From the NCBI RefSeq assembly GCF_046348265.1, contig NZ_JAXMEO010000014.1: DNA of 64,000 nt; one strand, given 5' to 3'. Positions within the stretch are counted from its first letter, which is position 1. Each line of letters begins with the position of its first letter. Source of the stretch: Pelomonas sp937871895. GTDB taxonomy: Bacteria; Pseudomonadota; Gammaproteobacteria; Burkholderiales; Burkholderiaceae_C. Positions 51,604-61,593 of this stretch are shown here, piece by piece. The notes beneath the pieces are model-generated. The model was not told where the DNA came from. It ran no database searches and was given only the letters and a program-made list of their open reading frames with translations. The translations under genes were made by a program, and so were the position numbers.

Positions 51604-54262
51604 CAGCCACGTCGAGCGCCCGCTCGACGATCTCGCGCACATCGCTGGAGAGGTCGGGCTTGGCGGCGACGCGGGCCACGGCTTCGCGGGCAGCGCTGCG
51701 ATAGGGCTCGGCCAGTTGCGTCCAGCGGTCCAGCGCGCGGGCAATGCGGCTGGCGAGCATGGGGTTGATGGCGTCGATGGCGAGCACCTGCTCGGCCCAC
51801 AGCACATAGCCGGCCGCGTCGTTGCGGTGGAAGGCGGCAGGGTTGAACAGCATCAGCGAAGCCAGCAGGCTGCGCGCGCGGTTGGGGTTCTTGAGCGTGA
51901 AGTCGGCGTGCTGCAGCAGGGTCTTGGCGCGCGCAAAGACCTTGCCGTCCACCTCTGGCGCGCGGGCCTGGAGGCTGAACCATTTGTCGATGACCAGGGC
52001 GTCGTCTTTGAAGAGCGCATGGAAGCGCTCCAGCGCAGGCGCGGCCAGCTCGGCTTGCGCGTTGACCAGGGCCGTCAGCGCGCCAAAGCGGTCGGTCATG
52101 TTGGCAGCACTCTTGAAGCGCTGGTAGGCCTTGCCGGGCCAGACCGTGTCGCCAGTGCTTTGCGCATCCAGCACCAGCATGGCCAGCGCCAGGTTGGCCA
52201 GCGCGCGCTTGCCCGAGGAGACAGGGTCGGGCGTGTAACCGCCCTGGATCTGGTTGGCCTCATAGGCGGCGATCCAGTCGTCGCGCAATGCGGCGGCCAA
52301 TTGGGCTTGCGCGGCCATCACGGCGGTGTGGATGGCCTGGGGGTCCACCACGTCGAGCTGCTCGGCGATGTAGGCCTCGCCGGGCAGGGTGAGGGCAAGC
52401 TCCTTGAATGCGGGGTCGAGGTCGGGGTGGCGCAACACGGCGCGCATGGCCTCGATGAACGCCGTGGACAGCACCAGCGGCTGGCCGCCCCGCAAAGCGG
52501 CCAGGATGCGGTTCAGCGCCAGGCGCTGGCTGGCCTCCCAGCGGTTGAAGGGGTCGCTGTCATGGCGCAGCAGCACCAGCAGAGCTGCATCGGACAGGCC
52601 GTCGTCCAGCACCACGGGCGCCGAGAAGCCGCGCAGCAGTGAGGGCACGGGCTCGTGCTCGATGTTCTCGAAGACGAAGGACTGCTCGGCCTGGTCCAGC
52701 ACCAAGGTGGTCTCGGTGGCGCCGCTGGCATCCAGCGCCAGGGCCTGGCCATGACGGTCCAGCAGGCCCATGACGACCGGGATCACGACCGGCAGCTTGT
52801 CGGGCTGGCCTGGCGTGGCGGGGGTGTGCTGGCGCAGCTTGAGCGTGAAAGTGCGTGTGGCGGCGTCATGCTCGCCGATGGCCGTGACGCGCGGTGTGCC
52901 GGCCTGCGAGTACCAGCGCTTGAAGGCGTCCAGCCGTGTCGCGAGCAAAGAGCCGGGGTTGGCGTCGGCAATCGCCTGGGCAAAGTCATCGCAGGTGACA
53001 GCCTGGCCATCGTGGCGCTCGAAGTAGCGCTTCATGCCCGCTTCAAAGCCCTTGCGGCCGACCAGGGTCTGGTACATCCGCACCACCTCTGAGCCCTTTT
53101 CGTAGACGGTGGCGGTGTAGAAGTTGTTGATCTCGCTGTAGCTGTCCGGGCGCACCGGGTGGGCCATCGCGCCGCTGTCCTCGGGGAATTGCAGGGCGCG
53201 AAGCGCACGTACGTTGCGGATGCGGCAGACGGCGCGAGCGCTCGGGCTGCCCGCCATGTCCATCGAGAACTCCTGGTCGCGGAAGACGGTCAGGCCTTCC
53301 TTCAGCGAGAGCTGGAACCAGTCGCGGCAGGTGACGCGGTTGCCCGTCCAGTTGTGGAAGTACTCGTGCGCGACGATGGACTCGATGCGCGCAAAGTCAG
53401 CATCCGTGGCCGTGGCCGGCGAGGCGAGCAGGGCGCTGGTGTTGAAGATGTTGAGGCCCTTGTTCTCCATCGCACCCATGTTGAAGTCGGACACGCCGAC
53501 CACCATGAAGCGCTCCAGATCCAGCGGCAGGCCGAAGCGGGCCTCGTCCCAGACGATGGAAGCGACCAGCGAGTTCATCGCATGCTCGGTCTTCTCCAGG
53601 TCGCCCCGGCGCACATAGACCTGCAGCAGATGGTCCTTGCCCGCCCGGGTGCGGATGCGCTGCTCGCGCGTGACCAGGTCGCCGGCCACGACGGCAAACA
53701 GATAGCTGGGCTTGGGGAAGGGGTCGTGCCAGGTGGCGAAGTGACGGCCGTTGTCGAGGCTGCCGGTTTCGACGAGGTTGCCGTTGGCCAGCAGCACTGG
53801 GTACTTGGCGGCGTCGGCGCGCAGCGTCACCGTGTAGACGGCCATCACGTCCGGCCGGTCCAGGAAGTAAGTGATGCGGCGGAAGCCTTCGGCCTCGCAC
53901 TGCGTGAAGAAGCTGCCGCCCGAGGTGTAAAGGCCCGACAGCGCCGAGTTCTTCTCGGGCGCGCAGGTGCTGCGGATCTCCAACTGGAAGTCCGCGTCTG
54001 GCGCGCTCTCAATGATCAGCTCCTGCCCCTCCTGTCGGAAGGACACGCTGCTGCCGTCGATCAAGACGCGCAGCAGGTTGAGCTCTTCGCCATGCAGACG
54101 CAGCGGGCCGTGCGGCACCGCGTGGTTGCGCTCGATCTGCAGCTTGGAGCCCACGATGGTCTTGGCGGGGTCGAGGTCGAACGTGAGTTCGACCTTGCGG
54201 ATCCAGTAGGCCGGCTGCTGGTAGTCAGCGCGGTGAATCAGGGCGGCGGTGCCTTCACGCAT
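51593..54262 (-). CDS. pepN: Aminopeptidase N (M1 family)
   Basis: An 889-residue zinc aminopeptidase of the PepN type. The substrate N-terminus motif GAMEN lies near residue 265 and the zinc site HEYFHNW begins at residue 299, close to E. coli PepN numbering, with the third ligand Glu in LKEGLTVFRDQEF. The C-terminal helical domain is full length. An ATG with a GGA ribosome-binding site at 54262 was preferred to a TTG seven codons upstream. It ends against the chimeric CheB gene. Confidence 0.96.
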   Translation of the reverse strand: MREGTAALIHRADYQQPAYWIRKVELTFDLDPAKTIVGSKLQIERNHAVPHGPLRLHGEELNLLRVLIDGSSVSFRQEGQELIIESAPDADFQLEIRSTCAPEKNSALSGLYTSGGSFFTQCEAEGFRRITYFLDRPDVMAVYTVTLRADAAKYPVLLANGNLVETGSLDNGRHFATWHDPFPKPSYLFAVVAGDLVTREQRIRTRAGKDHLLQVYVRRGDLEKTEHAMNSLVASIVWDEARFGLPLDLERFMVVGVSDFNMGAMENKGLNIFNTSALLASPATATDADFARIESIVAHEYFHNWTGNRVTCRDWFQLSLKEGLTVFRDQEFSMDMAGSPSARAVCRIRNVRALRALQFPEDSGAMAHPVRPDSYSEINNFYTATVYEKGSEVVRMYQTLVGRKGFEAGMKRYFERHDGQAVTCDDFAQAIADANPGSLLATRLDAFKRWYSQAGTPRVTAIGEHDAATRTFTLKLRQHTPATPGQPDKLPVVIPVVMGLLDRHGQALALDASGATETTLVLDQAEQSFVFENIEHEPVPSLLRGFSAPVVLDDGLSDAALLVLLRHDSDPFNRWEASQRLALNRILAALRGGQPLVLSTAFIEAMRAVLRHPDLDPAFKELALTLPGEAYIAEQLDVVDPQAIHTAVMAAQAQLAAALRDDWIAAYEANQIQGGYTPDPVSSGKRALANLALAMLVLDAQSTGDTVWPGKAYQRFKSAANMTDRFGALTALVNAQAELAAPALERFHALFKDDALVIDKWFSLQARAPEVDGKVFARAKTLLQHADFTLKNPNRARSLLASLMLFNPAAFHRNDAAGYVLWAEQVLAIDAINPMLASRIARALDRWTQLAEPYRSAAREAVARVAAKPDLSSDVREIVERALDVAVSA

Positions 54263-54292
54263 GGGGAGTCCTTGTGGGTTCAAGCGGCGGGT

Positions 54293-55397
54293 TCAGACGC
54301 CCTGCTTGAGTGATTCATGGATGAAGGCATCGAGATCGCCGTCCAGCACCTTCTGGGTGGCCGAGGTCTCGTAGTTGGTGCGCAGGTCCTTGATGCGGCT
54401 TTGGTCCAGCACGTAGGAGCGGATCTGGTGGCCCCAGCCGACGTCGGTCTTGGTGTCTTCGAGCTTCTGCTGCTCTTCCATGCGCTTGCGCATCTCGTGG
54501 TCGTAGAGCCGGCTGCGCAGGCGCTTCCAGGCGACGTCGCGGTTGCTGTGCTGGCTGCGGCCGTCCTGGCATTGCACGACGATGCCGGTCGGGATGTGCG
54601 TCAGGCGCACGGCAGAGTCGGTCTTGTTGATGTGCTGGCCACCGGCGCCGCTGGCGCGGAAGGTGTCGGTGCGCACGTCGGCCGGGTTGATGTCGATCTC
54701 GATGCTGTCGTCCACCTCGGGGTAGACGAAGAGCGAGGCGAAGCTGGTGTGGCGCCCGCCCGAGGAGTCGAATGGCGACTTGCGCACCAGGCGGTGCACG
54801 CCGGTCTCGGTGCGCAGCAGGCCAAAGGCGTACTCGCCCTCGACCTTGATGGTGGCGCTCTTGAGGCCCGCCACGTCACCGGGAGTTTCGTCCTCGATCG
54901 TGGCCTTGAAGCCCTTGCGCTCGCAGTACTTGAGGTACTGGCGCAGCAGCATGCCGGCCCAGTCGCAGGCTTCGGTGCCGCCGGCGCCGGCCTGGATGTC
55001 GATGAAGCAGTTGCTGGGGTCGGCCGGGTTGTTGAACATGCGGCGGAATTCCAGCTCCTCCACCGTGGCACGCAGCTTGTGGGCATCGTCCTCGATGGCC
55101 CGCATGCCGGCCTCGTCGCCTTCCTCGCGGCTCATCTCGAACAGTTCGGCGTTGTCGGCCAGGGAGCTGGTCAGATGCCGGATCGTGTCCACCACCCCTT
55201 CGAGCTGACGCTTTTCCTTGCCCAGCTCCTGGGCGCGCTTGGGTTCATCCCAGACCTTGGGGTTCTCCAGCGCGGTGTTGACTTCGTTCAATCGCAGGGC
55301 TTTGCGATCGAAGTCAAAGATACCCCCTTAGCGCGTCGGTACGCGCTGAGAGATCGGCAATCAGGTTGCCGATTTGATTGATGTGTTCGATGTCCAT
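54293..55397 (-). CDS. prfB: Peptide chain release factor 2 (programmed +1 frameshift)
   Basis: A 367-residue RF2 made from two frames: 27 codons from the ATG at 55397 (MDIEHINQIGNLIADLSART), then 340 residues after a +1 shift at CTT TGA. The stop-recognition tripeptide SPF (RKSPFDSSGG) and the peptidyl-transferase motif GGQ (SGAGGQHINK) are intact. RF2 releases peptides at UGA and UAA. Its own internal UGA makes synthesis self-regulated. Confidence 0.97.
55313..55328 (-). promoter_or_regulatory. RF2 programmed frameshift site
   Basis: On the minus strand, AGGGGGTATCTTTGAC: a Shine-Dalgarno-like AGGGGG, a 3-nt spacer, and the slippery CTT before UGA C. It is the same arrangement as in E. coli prfB. 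Confidence 0.95.
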
Positions 55398-55507
55398 GGT
55401 GGGCACGGCTTGCAGCAAAGCGCGCGATTTTTGCATGGGGAGCAGGCAAACTCCGGTCGCCGGGGTCGTGGCTGCCGAGGGCGGCGCCCGGATTGGAGAC
55501 CGTCTGC

Positions 55508-57688
55508 ATGAAACTGCTAAGCGCCTTGGTGCAATCCACCATCGTTGCCGCTGCGCTCCTGGGGGCTACCCGCCCCGCCAGCGCCGACACCCCCCCTGAA
55601 CCGCCCGTGGCCCTGAAGAAGCCGCGCGACGTCAGCATCCACGGCGAGCGCCGGATCGACGACTACTTCTGGCTGCGCGAGAAGGACAGCCCCGAGGTGC
55701 AGGCCCACCTGCAGGCCGAGGCGGCCTACGCGGCGGCCTGGTTCAAGCCCATCGAGGGGCCGATGGACCAGCTCTTTGAAGAGATGAAAGGCCGCGTGCT
55801 GCAGCGCGACCAGGCCGTGCCTTCGCGCCGTGGCGCCTATTGGTACGGCAGCCGCACCGAGGAGGGCAAGCAATACCCGATCTTCTTCCGCCGCGCGGCG
55901 CAGGGCCCCGGCCGGGTCTACGACGAGAAGGTGGCAGAGGAGCCCATGCTCGACCTCAACGAGCTGGCCACCACGCGCAAGTTCGTGGCGCTCAACGGCA
56001 TGGCGGTAAGCCCTGACGAGCGCTGGCTGGCCTATGCGGTGGACGCGACCGGCGCACGCGACTTCGAGCTGCACATCAAGGACCTGCAGACCGGTGAGGA
56101 CAAGGTCGTGGCCACCACGCCGCACGCCGACGCCTTTGTCTGGGCCGCAGACAGCAAGACCCTGTTCTACATCCGCCACAACGAGGCCCGCCGTTCGCAC
56201 CAGCTATGGCGCCATCTGCGCGGCGCCACGGCGGGCGACGTGCTGGTGCACGAGGAGCCGGACGACCTCTTCAACCTGCTGCTCCTCAAGTCGCTCGACG
56301 GCAAGACCCTGCTGCTCGGCGCCCAGTCCAAGGACACCATGGACTGGCGCCTGCTGCCGGCCGACCAGCCCACCGCCAACTGGCGCGAGGTGCTGCCGCG
56401 TGTGGCCGGGCAGGAGTACGCCGTGACGCCCTATGGCGGCGAACTGCTGGTGCGCATCAATGACCGCGGGCCCAACTTCCGCCTCGTGCGCGTGCCGCTG
56501 CGCGCCGGCAAGGGCCCGGTCGCCACGCAGGCCCAACTGCGCAGCGCGCCGCAGCTGATGCCGCACCGTGACGACGCCATGATCGAGAACGTCGTTGCGT
56601 TCAAGACCCACGCCGTCGCCCAGGTGCGTGAGGGCGGCTCGGTCAAACTCCGCTTGTTGCGCGGCCACGCTGGCCACACCGGCAACAGCGCGCGCGACGT
56701 GGTGTTTGACGAGCTGGCCTACAACGCCGTGCTCACGCCGCCCAGCGAGTTCGACGCCGACCGCGTGCGCTTCACCTACAACTCGCTCACCACGCCCACC
56801 TCCACCTACGAGGCCGAGCTGGCCACCGGCAAGCTGCATTTGCTGAAGGTGCAGCCCGTGCAGGGCGGCTACGACGCCAGCCGCTACGCCAGTGAGCGCC
56901 TGTGGTTCAAGGCGGCCGATGGCACCCAGGTGCCGGTCAGCCTGGTCTACCGCAAGGACCTGCGCAAGAGCGGCCCGCAGCCGCTGCTGCTCTACGGCTA
57001 CGGCAGTTACGGCATCCCGACCGACCCGCGCTTCACGAGCCCGCGCCTGTCGCTGTTGGACCGGGGCGTCATCTTCGCCATCGCCCACATCCGTGGCGGC
57101 GGCGACCTGGGCCGGCGCTGGTACCTGGACGGCAAGCTGGCCAAGAAGATGAACACCTTCACCGACTTCATCACCTGCGCTGAGGGCCTGGTGGCGCGCG
57201 GCTACACCCAGCCCTCGCAGCTCATCATCCAGGGCGGCAGTGCGGGTGGGCTCTTGATGGGCGCCGTTACCAACCTGCGGCCCGATCTCTTCAAGGCCGT
57301 GGTGGCCCAGGTGCCGTTTGTCGACGTGATCAACACCATGCTCGACGACACCCTGCCGCTGACCACCGAGGAGTACATCGAATGGGGCAACCCCAACAAG
57401 GCCGCCGAGTACGCCTGGATGCGCACCTACAGCCCTTACGACAACCTCAAGCCCGCCGCCTACCCGGCCGTGCTGGCGCGCACCGCCATCAATGACAGCC
57501 AGGTGCCCTACTGGGAAGCCGCCAAGTGGGTGGCCAAGATCCGCACGCTGAACAGCAGCAGCGGGCCGGTGCTGTACGACATCAACATGACCGCCGGCCA
57601 TGGCGGCGCGTCGGGCCGCTTCGACGCGCTGCGCGAGGTGGCGCGCACCTATGCTTTCATGCTCCAGCAATGGGGCTTGCTGCCCTGA
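55508..57688 (+). CDS. ptrB: Oligopeptidase B-like S9A serine peptidase
   Basis: A 726-residue prolyl-oligopeptidase-family enzyme. It has an N-terminal signal peptide (MKLLSALVQSTIVAAALLGA), unusual for the mostly cytosolic oligopeptidase B, then a beta-propeller domain (about 65-430) and an alpha/beta hydrolase domain. The catalytic triad is Ser in IQGGSAGGLLMGA (about 577), Asp in TAINDSQVPYWEA (about 662) and His in TAGHGGASGR (about 698). The C-terminal motif set is closer to oligopeptidase B than to prolyl oligopeptidase. It diverges from prfB. Confidence 0.92.
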   Translation: MKLLSALVQSTIVAAALLGATRPASADTPPEPPVALKKPRDVSIHGERRIDDYFWLREKDSPEVQAHLQAEAAYAAAWFKPIEGPMDQLFEEMKGRVLQRDQAVPSRRGAYWYGSRTEEGKQYPIFFRRAAQGPGRVYDEKVAEEPMLDLNELATTRKFVALNGMAVSPDERWLAYAVDATGARDFELHIKDLQTGEDKVVATTPHADAFVWAADSKTLFYIRHNEARRSHQLWRHLRGATAGDVLVHEEPDDLFNLLLLKSLDGKTLLLGAQSKDTMDWRLLPADQPTANWREVLPRVAGQEYAVTPYGGELLVRINDRGPNFRLVRVPLRAGKGPVATQAQLRSAPQLMPHRDDAMIENVVAFKTHAVAQVREGGSVKLRLLRGHAGHTGNSARDVVFDELAYNAVLTPPSEFDADRVRFTYNSLTTPTSTYEAELATGKLHLLKVQPVQGGYDASRYASERLWFKAADGTQVPVSLVYRKDLRKSGPQPLLLYGYGSYGIPTDPRFTSPRLSLLDRGVIFAIAHIRGGGDLGRRWYLDGKLAKKMNTFTDFITCAEGLVARGYTQPSQLIIQGGSAGGLLMGAVTNLRPDLFKAVVAQVPFVDVINTMLDDTLPLTTEEYIEWGNPNKAAEYAWMRTYSPYDNLKPAAYPAVLARTAINDSQVPYWEAAKWVAKIRTLNSSSGPVLYDINMTAGHGGASGRFDALREVARTYAFMLQQWGLLP

Positions 57689-57695
57689 GCCGCGC

Positions 57696-57980
57696 ATGAA
57701 TGCCCACCCGATGCCCGCCCCCGCCCCCGCCACAGCGCACGCCACTCATTGGCAGCGCACCCGCCGCCTGACGATGGGCCTGTTGCTGCTGTGGGGGCTG
57801 CTGGTCTTCGTGCCGGTCTACTTCGCGCGTGAACTGAGCTGGACGCTGATGGGCTGGCCGCTGTCCTTCTGGCTGGCCTCGCAGGGCTGCCTGCTCGGGT
57901 TTGTGGCCATCGTGCACGTCTACGCGCGCCGCATGGAGCGGCTGGACGCCGAAGCCCGGCTCAGCGAAGAAAGCCGCTGA
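57696..57980 (+). CDS. DUF4212-like small subunit of a sodium/solute symporter, unpaired
   Basis: A 94-residue protein with two membrane helices (about 29-48 and 57-78) and the family-like pattern FWLASQGCLLGFVAIVHVYA followed by a basic/acidic tail. DUF4212 proteins are normally encoded directly before a large sodium/solute symporter. Here the next gene is a convergent hydrolase whose 3' end overlaps by 20 nt, so the partner is absent locally. The start MNAHPMPAPAPATAHATHWQ is 7 nt after ptrB. Confidence 0.75.
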   Translation: MNAHPMPAPAPATAHATHWQRTRRLTMGLLLLWGLLVFVPVYFARELSWTLMGWPLSFWLASQGCLLGFVAIVHVYARRMERLDAEARLSEESR

Positions 57981-58866
57981 CCTCGGCCGCCAGCAGGGCC
58001 GGCTGGTCGTGGTGCAGCATGTGCCCGGCGTCGGGCAGCACCCGGCGCTGCAGTTGTGCGACCTGGGCCAGCCGGGCTTCGAAGTCCTCGCGCCGGTAGT
58101 GCCCGCCCCACCAGCGCAGCACCTGGGTGTCGGCGCCCTCGACCCACAGCGTCGGCGCCGTGATGGCGCGCCAGCAGGCGTCCACCTCGGCGGCACGGTA
58201 GAGCACGGGGTTGACGCGCTTGTGCACGGGGTCGGCGCGCAGCGCATAGCCCTCGGCGGTCTCGCGTGCCCAGTGCGGCGCCAGCCAGGCGGCCTTGTCA
58301 TCGGGCAGGCGCGGGTTGTTCTTTTGCAGCCGGGCAGCCACCTCGGCCAGGCTGGCATAGGGCTTGAGCTGGGCGGGCTCCTTCAGCTCGTCCAGCCATT
58401 GCGCCAGGCGCTGCGGTGCAGCGTCAGGCGGGTTGTCGGGCAGGCCGAAGCCTTCGAGATTGATCAAGCGCCGCACCCGCTGGGGCCGCACCCCGGCGTA
58501 GCTCATCGCGATATTGCCGCCCATGCTGTGGCCGAGCAGGTCCACCGGGGCGTCGGGGCTGAGCTGGTCGAGCAGGGCATCGAGGTCGCCCAGGTAGTCC
58601 GGGAACCAGTAGGCGTCGCTGCCACTCGCGTCCGAGAGCCCGAAGCCGCGCCAGTCCAGCGCCACGATTTCGCCCTCGAAGCCCTGGGCCAGCAGGCTGT
58701 CGGCCATGAACTGGAAGGAGGCGCCGACATCCATCCAGCCGTGCACCGCGACTACCGTTGGTTGCCCAGTCCCGGGTTTCCCCCAGCGCAGGATGTGGTG
58801 GCGCAGACCCCGCAGAGTGAGAAAGTCGTCAAGCTGCGGATTCACCGCGACGTAGCAAGCACACAT
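57961..58866 (-). CDS. Alpha/beta-fold hydrolase
   Basis: A 301-residue hydrolase. The oxyanion region is VVAVHGWMDVGASFQFM, the nucleophile elbow is DLLGHSMGGNIAMSYAG, and the catalytic His is in LPDAGHMLHHDQP near the C-terminus. The Asp is probably in TLWVEGADTQVL. Substrate is unknown. The ATG at 58866 was chosen because the upstream in-frame start gives an odd Ser-rich leader. It is divergent from the GNAT gene. Confidence 0.88.
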   Translation of the reverse strand: MCACYVAVNPQLDDFLTLRGLRHHILRWGKPGTGQPTVVAVHGWMDVGASFQFMADSLLAQGFEGEIVALDWRGFGLSDASGSDAYWFPDYLGDLDALLDQLSPDAPVDLLGHSMGGNIAMSYAGVRPQRVRRLINLEGFGLPDNPPDAAPQRLAQWLDELKEPAQLKPYASLAEVAARLQKNNPRLPDDKAAWLAPHWARETAEGYALRADPVHKRVNPVLYRAAEVDACWRAITAPTLWVEGADTQVLRWWGGHYRREDFEARLAQVAQLQRRVLPDAGHMLHHDQPALLAAEVSGFLR

Positions 58867-58952
58867 GCCGGCTACTCTAGAGCCTGACGACAGCGATGAC
58901 AGCATCCCTGTCCGTGGCTTTGTGGGCTTTCGGCCTGTCCAAAATTCAAAAT

Positions 58953-59486
58953 ATGTTTACGCGTAACAAACCTCAGATCCGCGCCGCGCAGCCCCAAGAC
59001 CTGCCCATCATCGTTCGGCTCATCGAGGAACTGGCCGAGTTCGAGCAACTGACCCACCTGCTCGAAGTGACGCCCGAGAAGCTCGGGCCCCACCTCTTTG
59101 GCCCCCGGCCCGTGGCCGAGTGCCTGGTCGGCGAGATCGACGGCGAGGCGGTGGCCTTTGCCATCTTCTACACAAACTTCTCGACCTTCCTGGGCAAGCC
59201 CGGCATGTACCTGGAAGACCTGTACGTGCGCCCGGCGCACCGCCGCAGCGGCCTGGGCAAGGCGCTGCTGGTGCACATGGCCGAGCTGGCCTGCGCGCGC
59301 GGCTATGGGCGCTTCGAGTGGTCCGTGCTGGGCTGGAACGAGGACGCCGTTCGCTTCTACCAAAAGCTCGGCGCCGAGGTGCTGCCCGACTGGCAACTCT
59401 GCCGCCTGACCGGCGATGCGCTGCAGCGCTACAGCGGCGAAGAGACGCCGGGCAAGTGGTCGGCCTCGTCCTGGTTGCCCCTCTGA
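58953..59486 (+). CDS. GNAT-family N-acetyltransferase
   Basis: A 177-residue acetyltransferase. The acetyl-CoA binding loop is VRPAHRRSGLGKALLVHMAE, the preceding strand contains FSTFLGKPGMYLEDLYV, and the later part has FEWSVLGWNEDAVRFYQKLG. This pattern is close to the diamine/polyamine-type GNAT subgroup, but the acceptor is unknown. The start MFTRNKPQIRAAQPQDLP was chosen to match family length. An ATG 57 nt upstream (58896) is also in frame. Confidence 0.88.
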   Translation: MFTRNKPQIRAAQPQDLPIIVRLIEELAEFEQLTHLLEVTPEKLGPHLFGPRPVAECLVGEIDGEAVAFAIFYTNFSTFLGKPGMYLEDLYVRPAHRRSGLGKALLVHMAELACARGYGRFEWSVLGWNEDAVRFYQKLGAEVLPDWQLCRLTGDALQRYSGEETPGKWSASSWLPL

Positions 59487-59588
59487 TCGACCAGCGGCCT
59501 GCGGGTTAACGCGGGTCTGGCGGGTCTGGTCGCGCTGCAAGCCCGCCACTAGCATCGGTCCCCCCTGAAGACGCGGAGGGACGCGCCG

Positions 59589-61313
59589 ATGGCTGTCGAT
59601 CGCTACACAGCGCTGTACAAAGCCTTTCGCTGGCAGGTTCCGCCGGACTTCAACATCGCGGAAGCCTGCTGTGGCCGCTGGGCCCGCGAGACGCCCAACA
59701 GCCCGGCCCTGATCGTCGAGAGCGAGCTGGGCGGCAGCATGCAGCACAGCTTTGCCCAGCTGCAGCGCACGGCCAACCGGCTCTCCAATGCCTTGGTGGC
59801 GCAGGGCGTGCGGCGCGGCCACCGGGTGGCCATCGTGCTGCCTCAGCGTTTCGAAACCGCCGTGGCCCACATCGCCATCCAGCAGATCGGAGCCGTGGCC
59901 ATGCCGCTGTCTCTGCTGTTTGGTGCCGAGGCGCTGGAGTACCGGCTGCGCGACAGCGGTGCCGTGCTGGCCATCGTGGCCTGCGAGGCGCTGCCCGCGC
60001 TGCGCCAGGCCAAGCCGCGCTGCGAGGCCCTGCGCCGCGTGATCGTGGTGGGGGAGTGTGGTGCCGACGTCTCGCCCGAGCTCGAAGAGGTCGGCTGGAT
60101 CGACGCCCTGCAGGCCGAAGAAGCCCGCTTCAAGCCCACCGAGACCCTGGCCACCGACCCGGCCTTGCTGCTCTACACCAGCGGCACCACCGGCAACCCC
60201 AAGGGCGCCTTGATCCCGCAGCAGGCGCTGGTGGGCAATCTGCCGGGCTTCATCGCCAGCCAGAACTGGTTTGGTTTCGACCCCGAGGACGACGACAAGC
60301 CCAGCGACGCGGTGTTCTGGTCGCCCGCCGACTGGGCCTGGACCGGCGGCTTGATGGACGCCCTGCTGCCCAGCCTCTACTTCGGGCGGCCCATCCTGGC
60401 CTACCAGGGGCGCTTCCAGCCGGCCAAGGCCTTCGAGCTGATGGCGCGTCACGGCGTCACGCACGCCTTTCTCTTCCCGACCGCGCTCAAGGCCATGATG
60501 AAGGCCGAGCCTCGGCCACAGCGCCACCGCTTGCGCCTGCAAGGCCTGATGAGCGCCGGCGAGGCCGTGGGCGATGCCGTGTTTGCCTGGTGCCGCGACG
60601 AACTCGGCGTCACCGTGAACGAGATGTTTGGCCAGACGGAGATGAACTACGTGGTGGGCAACTCGCAGGCGGTCTGGCCGGCGCGGCCCGGCAGCATGGG
60701 GCGACCCTACCCTGGGCACCGCGTGGCCGTGATCGACGACGCCGGCCGCGTGTGCGCTCCCGGCGAGGTGGGCGAGGTGGCCGTGCATGCGCGCGATGCC
60801 CATGGCGACGCCGACCCGGTCTTCTTCCTCGGCTACTGGAACAACGATGCCGCGACGCGCGCCAAGTTCACCGGCGATCCCGGCGACAGCTGGTGCCGCA
60901 CCGGCGACCTGGCCACCCAGGACGCTGACGGCTACCTCTGGTACCAGGGCCGCGCGGACGACATGTTCAAGGCCGCCGGCTACCGCATCGGCCCCGGCGA
61001 GATCGAGAACTGCCTGGTCAAGCACCCGGCTGTGGCCAACGCCGCCGTGGTGCCCAAGCCCGACGTCGAGCGCGGCGCCGTGGTCAAGGCCTTTGTGGTG
61101 CTGGCTCCGGGCCGGGTGGGCGATGCGGCCCTGGTGGCCGCACTGCAGGCGCATGTGCGCGAGCGGCTGGCGCCCTACGAATACCCCAAGGAGATCGAGT
61201 TCATCGACAGCCTGCCGATGACCACGACCGGCAAGGTGCAACGCCGCGTGCTGCGCCTGCGTGAGCAGGCTCTCGCCGCAACATCGGGGGCATCGGCTGC
61301 AGTGGCCGCCTGA
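59589..61313 (+). CDS. AMP-dependent acyl-CoA synthetase (acetyl-CoA synthetase-like)
   Basis: A 574-residue adenylate-forming enzyme. The AMP-binding P-loop is LLYTSGTTGNPKGAL, later core motifs are NEMFGQTEMNYVVGN and WCRTGDLATQDADGYLWYQG, and the catalytic Lys of the C-terminal subdomain is in TTTGKVQRRVLR. It activates a carboxylate to the acyl-CoA through an acyl-AMP. The short lid and length suggest short- or medium-chain acids. A GGAGGGA ribosome-binding site precedes the ATG. Confidence 0.92.
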   Translation: MAVDRYTALYKAFRWQVPPDFNIAEACCGRWARETPNSPALIVESELGGSMQHSFAQLQRTANRLSNALVAQGVRRGHRVAIVLPQRFETAVAHIAIQQIGAVAMPLSLLFGAEALEYRLRDSGAVLAIVACEALPALRQAKPRCEALRRVIVVGECGADVSPELEEVGWIDALQAEEARFKPTETLATDPALLLYTSGTTGNPKGALIPQQALVGNLPGFIASQNWFGFDPEDDDKPSDAVFWSPADWAWTGGLMDALLPSLYFGRPILAYQGRFQPAKAFELMARHGVTHAFLFPTALKAMMKAEPRPQRHRLRLQGLMSAGEAVGDAVFAWCRDELGVTVNEMFGQTEMNYVVGNSQAVWPARPGSMGRPYPGHRVAVIDDAGRVCAPGEVGEVAVHARDAHGDADPVFFLGYWNNDAATRAKFTGDPGDSWCRTGDLATQDADGYLWYQGRADDMFKAAGYRIGPGEIENCLVKHPAVANAAVVPKPDVERGAVVKAFVVLAPGRVGDAALVAALQAHVRERLAPYEYPKEIEFIDSLPMTTTGKVQRRVLRLREQALAATSGASAAVAA

Positions 61314-61323
61314 GACCCACCGG

Positions 61324-61520
61324 TCAGAAGGTTTCCCTGGTCGTCTGCGCCACAGGCCGGTTGCGCCGTGGGGTCACCGTGTGCGAGCCGATCAAGGCCG
61401 GCAAGCCCAGGCGGTGGCGCAGGTCGAACAGAGCGGGACGATGACGCCGTGCAGGTGCATCACGCCCAGCACCTGGGCCGGCGCGTTGGCGATCCGGTTC
61501 GCCGCCTCATAGCGGCAGAT
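61324..61520 (-). pseudogene. Degenerate cheW-like remnant
   Basis: On the minus strand the frame gives RYEAANRIANAPAQVLGVMH then LHGVIVPL, strongly like the centre of CheW (a VLGVxNLRGVIVPxxDLR pattern). Reading continues as FDLRHRLGLPALIGSH only after a frame change near 61430-61434, and a stop follows at 61324. There is no start or C-terminal CheW domain. I read it as the eroded centre of a CheW or CheW-domain protein, left between the synthetase and the next gene. Confidence 0.5.
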
Positions 61521-61593
61521 CTTGGGAAATCCCGAATCCAGTACACCGCAAATCTGATTCGGCCGGCGTCGCCCTCCCGGTGACCGGCGTGCC

